IMG/VR virus record: IMGVR_UViG_3300010368_000131
Span: 1-21,843 of that record
Length of the DNA stretch: 21,843 bases
Direction: 5' to 3' (one strand)
Source of the DNA: a virus
Shown: one piece after another, positions 17,170-21,843 of the stretch
Layout of the letters: every line of letters begins with the position of its first letter
How positions within the stretch are numbered: the first letter of the stretch is position 1
The notes under the pieces: generated by a model
Databases searched by the model: none
The model's input: only the letters and a program-made list of their open reading frames with translations
What the model was told of the DNA's origin: nothing
Program-made: the position numbers and the translations under genes

Positions 17170-19836
17170 CTATCTCATTGCGGTAAATGATACATCAGTT
17201 GGCAGGTTTGTATTTACTGCCTGACCGGATGCGTTCAATACCTGAACTTCAAAGTATGTGGTTGTCTTTGCGCCATACTCAACCTTCCTGTCCGTTAACG
17301 ATGCAGGAGAGCAAGAGGCCAATACACTGTAGTTTGTATCAGCCTGGGCAGAATCAAATGTCACCCGATAAACACCCGCCGCACTATAAGTTACTGTAGC
17401 GTTTGTACCGAACTGGCTTGTAACAGCAGCCGCCGCAGGTACGAAACTACCATGACAAAATATCGGTGAAGGGTATGGGCCACTAGAAATAACAGCAGGG
17501 GCAATTCCGGTAGATGAGTCCTTAGCCACAATAGTGGCAGCACCAACACCCATAACCTTAATGGTGTATTCACCTTGAAATGCGCCATAAGCGTCTGTGG
17601 TGGTTCCGGCGGTCTTTCTAATTGTGGTTCGGTATAAACCTGTATCCGCATCTTGTCGGTTAATGTCGCCAACAATCTGCCAAGTGCCACCCTGAGAGCT
17701 TACCTGCTGATCTAAAACATTAATGTAGCGCTGGCCAGCAAGCTCGATATCATTAACCCAAGCAGAGTAACGCGACACCAACGGGGTATTCGGGGCATTT
17801 GTTCTTCGAGTAAACGCAGCGTCGATGCGAAAGAGACCGTTGTGTTCATGCAAAACATCGAACTCAACGACCTCCGTATTCAGTGCTTTGCCCAAAACAA
17901 TATCTTCACTGTTGTAATCAACAACCTTAGAAGAACCCGTCTTATCATCTACCCTGTAAACAAATGTCGGCGTTGTGATGCCGGACGTGCTTGAGGTTGG
18001 GATCGCCTCTTTATCTCGAATAGAGCACCCTTTGATCGTAATGTTACCCGCAAAGGTTGTTGCCCCGCCTGGCGTGTTTGATGTGTCATTAGTCAATAGG
18101 ACAATCTGATCGGCATCCTCAACATAGTTATTCAATATGTTGAACTGCTCAAACTGTTTCTCGCCAGTAGTACCAATTAAGAAGCCCCACCCAAACTGTT
18201 TAACGGGGCCTTGTATTGTGTTGTTCTCTACCGTAACCGTACCGAAGTTAGACCAGAATGAATCATCGGCAGCAACTCGGTTCTGCAATAAGACAATGGT
18301 TCTCTGACTTCCGGATCGAATAGTGTCGTCGCCAATGTAAACAGTGTTGTCTACGATATTGCTATTGTAGTTACGCTTACCTGTAGATGAGATTGAGCCG
18401 CCTTCTTCTAGTGTCATCTTACAGCTTACTACAGCAAACGATGTTGGGGCGTATGACCCAGACTCCCAAACCGAAGTATTGCCCGCAATATAAGCACCAC
18501 CATATTGGGCGTCGAAGTCTACACCAAAAGGCTGAGTAGTTAGATCGCTTAGGTCAAATGCGCGTGTTCTGAATACCTTGTTGTTTGTAGCAACAAAGAT
18601 GGGAACCTGGCTCTTAACGGCGCGCTTCTCACAGTTTACGAACGTACAGTTATTTACCGTAAGTGAATTGTTGTTTACATACTCGTACGGGCTTTCTTGA
18701 GCAAAGATGCCATCCGCTTCAGACGCAGGGGTTAGGTCTTCAATATGGCAAGACTGAACAATATTCTCTTTCGATACTAATCCAGTAGACGATAGGTATC
18801 TGAATAAAATACCACGTGCAATAGCACCACCTGCAACCGTGTCAGGGCCATTACTGGCAACGCCATTAATCGTACAGTCTTGGATTAAGCTACCAGCAAA
18901 CCCGCCCCAGATAACGATACCGTTAGCCTGAGTAGATGTTAGGGCTGTATCCTGAAAGACATTTAATATCTTCATGCCTTCAATCAGGTTTGTCTCAGCT
19001 TCACTGGCATCGTCGTTGTAAACCATAATGCCAGCCGCATAATTATCCTGGCAGTTTATTGTGGCCTTTCCAGTGATCGTTACTTTCTTTGCGTTAAACT
19101 TAAAGAACGCATCGCCAACACCGTCATCAGCACCCAGAATGGTTGCGTTGTTAAATGACAAGGTTACAACATCGGATGTAATTTCAGTGGAGTTAAACTG
19201 GTATGTGTTGCTTCCGCTAACAGGGTAATGACCAATGGCAACAGTGCCGCCATCCGAAGCTGCTACAGCGGCAATCAATGCAGATGTGTTTTGTGCAGCG
19301 CTAACATTTACACCACCGCCATATTCTTCTATGTATATGGTTCCTGAATCGGCAGCAGATGATGTTGCTACAGCGACCACTTCACCATTGCCGCCAAACT
19401 TCAGATACTTGTTAGCCCTATCGCTAGCAATGGGCAGTTCCATGTTAATGCTGTCTAGGTCGGTAACAGGCTTTCTTATAGATCGAACGTCAGAATCTTC
19501 ATTCTGCTGAACGGCCAACCACAAGCGATCAAAGTCGTCGTTTACTTCTTGGGCTAGAAAGTCACCTGAAGTTTGATAATCAGTTAAACGCTGATACGCC
19601 ATGTCCCGATAGATTGTAAGGATTTCACCAGCGGTTGCGCCAACAAGCAGAGTAATATTTCCACCACCCTCACTGCCAACACCTGATACGGTATAGTTTG
19701 TGCCTTCAGCAAGAATGGTAGAGCCTTTAATAACGACTACATCATTCTTATCGAATATCTCAAACGTATATGGGAATACCGTCTGACCACTGGTAGCGGT
19801 ATATTGGTTACGGCTTGTGTTGCTTGCTACTGTCAT
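17170..19836 (-). CDS. Tail fibre/tailspike with T7-fibre-type N-terminus and beta-helix body
   Basis: 888 aa from the ATG at 19836, overlapping the stop of the gene before (ATGA). Residues 1-125 have the T7 tail-fibre N-terminal signature (NQYTATSGQTVFPYTFEIFD, GTNYTVSGVG, GGNITLL, YRDMAYQRLTDYQTSGDFLAQEVNDDFDRLWLAVQQ), which attaches the fibre to the tail stub. After a linker the long middle (about 170-640) has short beta-strand and turn repeats with many Asn/Asp (VTITGKATINCQDN, QDCTINGV, VNNCTFVNCEKRAV), a right-handed beta-helix as in tailspikes that bind or cut polysaccharide. I see no sure catalytic acid pair. The C-terminal 200 residues are beta-sandwich-like. This is probably the main receptor-binding fibre. 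Confidence 0.85.
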   Translation of the reverse strand: MTVASNTSRNQYTATSGQTVFPYTFEIFDKNDVVVIKGSTILAEGTNYTVSGVGSEGGGNITLLVGATAGEILTIYRDMAYQRLTDYQTSGDFLAQEVNDDFDRLWLAVQQNEDSDVRSIRKPVTDLDSINMELPIASDRANKYLKFGGNGEVVAVATSSAADSGTIYIEEYGGGVNVSAAQNTSALIAAVAASDGGTVAIGHYPVSGSNTYQFNSTEITSDVVTLSFNNATILGADDGVGDAFFKFNAKKVTITGKATINCQDNYAAGIMVYNDDASEAETNLIEGMKILNVFQDTALTSTQANGIVIWGGFAGSLIQDCTINGVASNGPDTVAGGAIARGILFRYLSSTGLVSKENIVQSCHIEDLTPASEADGIFAQESPYEYVNNNSLTVNNCTFVNCEKRAVKSQVPIFVATNNKVFRTRAFDLSDLTTQPFGVDFDAQYGGAYIAGNTSVWESGSYAPTSFAVVSCKMTLEEGGSISSTGKRNYNSNIVDNTVYIGDDTIRSGSQRTIVLLQNRVAADDSFWSNFGTVTVENNTIQGPVKQFGWGFLIGTTGEKQFEQFNILNNYVEDADQIVLLTNDTSNTPGGATTFAGNITIKGCSIRDKEAIPTSSTSGITTPTFVYRVDDKTGSSKVVDYNSEDIVLGKALNTEVVEFDVLHEHNGLFRIDAAFTRRTNAPNTPLVSRYSAWVNDIELAGQRYINVLDQQVSSQGGTWQIVGDINRQDADTGLYRTTIRKTAGTTTDAYGAFQGEYTIKVMGVGAATIVAKDSSTGIAPAVISSGPYPSPIFCHGSFVPAAAAVTSQFGTNATVTYSAAGVYRVTFDSAQADTNYSVLASCSPASLTDRKVEYGAKTTTYFEVQVLNASGQAVNTNLPTDVSFTAMR

Positions 19837-21843
19837 AAGTCACCTACCTTTTCCTCTATTGTATCAAAACCTTGTCTAATGAACGTTAAATTTTGATACG
19901 GTATCAATCTTCTAAGAGCCCGTGTATCTGTTTCATCCCAGCCATCTTCCTTTAGCCCTGCGTTTGCGACTCGTAAAGAAGTATCAAGAAAGCTACCAAA
20001 GGTAGGCCCAAGTAAGTTTTCTGACATACTTCTTGAAACAAATCGTGCAGCGCCTCGCTCAACGCCAAGTAAGGGTCTTAGTCCGAAATTGTTACTGGAT
20101 AGTTTCTCAAGCGTGTTATTGATTTCCATGACGCTACCAAGAACACCCGATCTATCCATTCCTTCAATTATAAGCTCAACAGGATCATCCCCTATTTCGC
20201 GCTTTGCATCCCACTGTTTAAATGCGTAGGCCATCATTCCAATACTGGTTAACATCATTACGCCAGCAACAGCATTATGATCTTGACCTTGTAGTGCCGC
20301 AATGGTCATTCTTTGCGTGGACGAAAACATAAAAGATCGGAATTGAAGTATTGTCTTACCCAGTTCACTGGACATAAACAAAGGCTTTTCTTGGCCTGGC
20401 ACAACAATTACTCGGTCAGATTCTTTCCTAATGGCCGCGCCCCACTTCTCATACAAAGCAGGTGAGTCCCAGTTCTTAGCGTTTGATATCCATACGCCAT
20501 CAACTTTCTTGGCATGCTTCTGAAGCTGTCTCGCTATACCCTCAGCGTCAGCGTCACTAATACCTAGTCGATTTAGTCGCTTATCAATTTTGCCTTTTAA
20601 CAAATCATCAATAACGCCGTTCTGCATTGTTACTGCATGAAGCTGTTTAACGCTAGCCGTCCAATAATCCATCATATTGATGCGGCCAAAGTTATCAGTC
20701 ATCGACTGTAAGCCGCGCTCAAACGCTGTGCCTGGCTGTGTGTAGTCAACAATATCCGCAATGATTTGAGATCGACCACCCATTAATGCGTCGACACCAA
20801 CGCCATATCTTTTAGCTTCAGCGGCAGATACTTTGAAGGTTTTTAGATTCTTAGCCAATGGCAATAAGCCCTTAGAGAATGTCCGACCAATACCTTCAGC
20901 CATAAAGATTCGAGCAACGTCAGGAACGGACGAGGCCACAATGCCACCCATAAACCGAAGGTAGTTTAAGTTTCTAGCAGCACGCCCAGTTCTAACCCAA
21001 ATATTATCAGGGTCTATATCGCCATACACTCCACGTATTCTATCGCGCATTGCTGTAACATCGCGGATATCAGCATCTTTAGACTTTTGCAGAGCAAGGC
21101 GTTGCTTTTCATTTTTAGCCGCAGCCATCGCATTGCCATACCAATCTTCTATTTCTTTTAACTGGGCGGTCATGCCAACATCGCCAAACTCTTTAACTAG
21201 CTCCAAGTCAGCGGCAGTTTGTCTTAAATACATCCGGCCCAAGTCTTCGATATTGTTATCCAGAAAGTCATCAATCATGTTATCTGGAATCTGAAAAACT
21301 CTAGCCTTCAACGGGCCTCTCAGTCCCTTCACACCATTAAAATTAGATCCAGATGAGCCTTCACCTATCTTCCAATCATACGGGAGCTTTCCATCAGGAG
21401 TTCCCATAATTCTTTGGGATATCTGTCTGGCTATGTCTTCGTAATCAAAGTCTTCTAACTCTTTGGCCTCTTTGAATTCAGCCTTGTCAATAATCTTTTG
21501 TAGCTGTGTTTTCTCTGCGCCAGTGGCTTCACCAATTTTGATGCGAGCATCTTCGGCTTTAGCAAATAGTTTTAAGTCTTCATCCTTTAGCCAAACAGAA
21601 ACTCGATTGATAAAGTCTGGCATGTTTGCCGCAACTTTTTGTTTATTCCATCTACGGTTTAAATAGTTAACAGCGGTAGTAACATCAACATCTTCAGGCA
21701 ACAGCTTTGCTTCAATGAGTTCATTTTTAATAGGGTTATACAGCTTTTCTTGCCACGCTTTAGCGGCGGCATCCACTTCTGGTATATCCGATTTTCCTTC
21801 TCGAATAGCGCGAGCCACAGCCTCATTAAACTGTAGCTTTTTC
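19833..21843 (-). CDS. Internal virion / DNA-ejection-type protein, C-terminal part (N-terminus outside window)
   Basis: The frame is open to the right edge. The GTG at 21818 is not treated as the start because the reading frame continues upstream of it without a stop (KLQFNEA precedes). About 669 residues are seen. It is largely helical: coiled-coil segments (LKLFAKAEDARIKIGEA; ETTGAEK-type region to LEDFDYEDIARQI), a long central helical region, a probable membrane-associated stretch AVAGVMMLTSIGMMAYAFKQW preceded by LQFRSFMFSSTQRMTIAAL, and a C-terminus LIPYQNLTFIRQGFD. This C-terminal layout resembles large internal virion proteins (T7 gp16-type) that form the ejection channel. In T7-type genomes such a gene directly precedes the tail fibre, as here. 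Catalytic domains, if any, would lie outside the window. Confidence 0.75.
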   Translation of the reverse strand, partial: KKLQFNEAVARAIREGKSDIPEVDAAAKAWQEKLYNPIKNELIEAKLLPEDVDVTTAVNYLNRRWNKQKVAANMPDFINRVSVWLKDEDLKLFAKAEDARIKIGEATGAEKTQLQKIIDKAEFKEAKELEDFDYEDIARQISQRIMGTPDGKLPYDWKIGEGSSGSNFNGVKGLRGPLKARVFQIPDNMIDDFLDNNIEDLGRMYLRQTAADLELVKEFGDVGMTAQLKEIEDWYGNAMAAAKNEKQRLALQKSKDADIRDVTAMRDRIRGVYGDIDPDNIWVRTGRAARNLNYLRFMGGIVASSVPDVARIFMAEGIGRTFSKGLLPLAKNLKTFKVSAAEAKRYGVGVDALMGGRSQIIADIVDYTQPGTAFERGLQSMTDNFGRINMMDYWTASVKQLHAVTMQNGVIDDLLKGKIDKRLNRLGISDADAEGIARQLQKHAKKVDGVWISNAKNWDSPALYEKWGAAIRKESDRVIVVPGQEKPLFMSSELGKTILQFRSFMFSSTQRMTIAALQGQDHNAVAGVMMLTSIGMMAYAFKQWDAKREIGDDPVELIIEGMDRSGVLGSVMEINNTLEKLSSNNFGLRPLLGVERGAARFVSRSMSENLLGPTFGSFLDTSLRVANAGLKEDGWDETDTRALRRLIPYQNLTFIRQGFDTIEEKVGDL

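Noticed and set aside
1-21843. CRISPR array, insertion sequence, rRNA or integrase/attachment site
   Set aside because: No regularly spaced repeat-spacer pattern, no transposase or integrase motif, and no rRNA sequence was seen anywhere in the window.

Overview
The window is a piece of a tailed double-stranded DNA phage (or prophage) with podovirus (T7-like) traits. The evidence is a large and small terminase pair, a tail fibre with a T7-fibre-type N-terminus, a long internal-virion-type protein upstream of it, a T4-type lysozyme with a three-TM-type holin, and many short, tightly overlapping genes. The endolysin and holin types point to a Gram-negative host. The sequence alone does not identify the host or show whether the phage is temperate: no integrase is visible, although one short Cro/CI-type regulator is present.

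Layout. Positions 1-2489 (minus strand): a 50-aa microgene, small terminase, large terminase, a small protein of unknown function, and the start of a gene cut by the left edge. Positions 2490-2654: a divergent promoter region with inverted repeats. Positions 2655-10902 (plus strand): the early/accessory block. It starts with small acidic orphans and a small membrane-targeted protein, then a C5-cytosine methyltransferase that carries a second 152-codon reading frame nested inside it. After these come an HTH protein, several microproteins including a 31-aa membrane peptide, an AT-rich repeat-bearing gap (5393-5647), and a recombination pair (ERF annealing protein plus a small protein with an SSB-like acidic tip). 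An XRE regulator and a structured 306-nt non-coding gap (7159-7464) follow. The block ends with small replication-type or unknown genes, an HTH-metallophosphoesterase, a zinc protein and a NinG/HNH-like protein. Positions 10912-10931: a terminator with a UUCG loop between convergent blocks. Positions 10930-21843 (minus strand): the late block, read from right to left as internal virion protein (N-terminus cut by the right edge), tail fibre/tailspike, spike-base-like protein, two modular fibre proteins, conserved small basic proteins, membrane protein, holin, two tiny basic proteins and lysozyme.

How it fits together. If the genome is circular or circularly permuted, the two minus-strand blocks form one late region (terminase, then head, tail and fibres, then lysis) interrupted by the oppositely oriented early block. 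The early block would provide DNA protection (methyltransferase), strand annealing and junction processing (ERF, SSB-tail protein, NinG) and small host-interaction proteins. Late genes are almost all joined by ATGA, GTGA or TAATG overlaps, which suggests long, translationally coupled transcripts. The observations most worth checking are the nested reading frame in the methyltransferase, the 7159-7464 structured region, the repeat-bearing promoters with 21-22 bp periodicity, and the duplicated modules shared by the two adjacent fibre genes.
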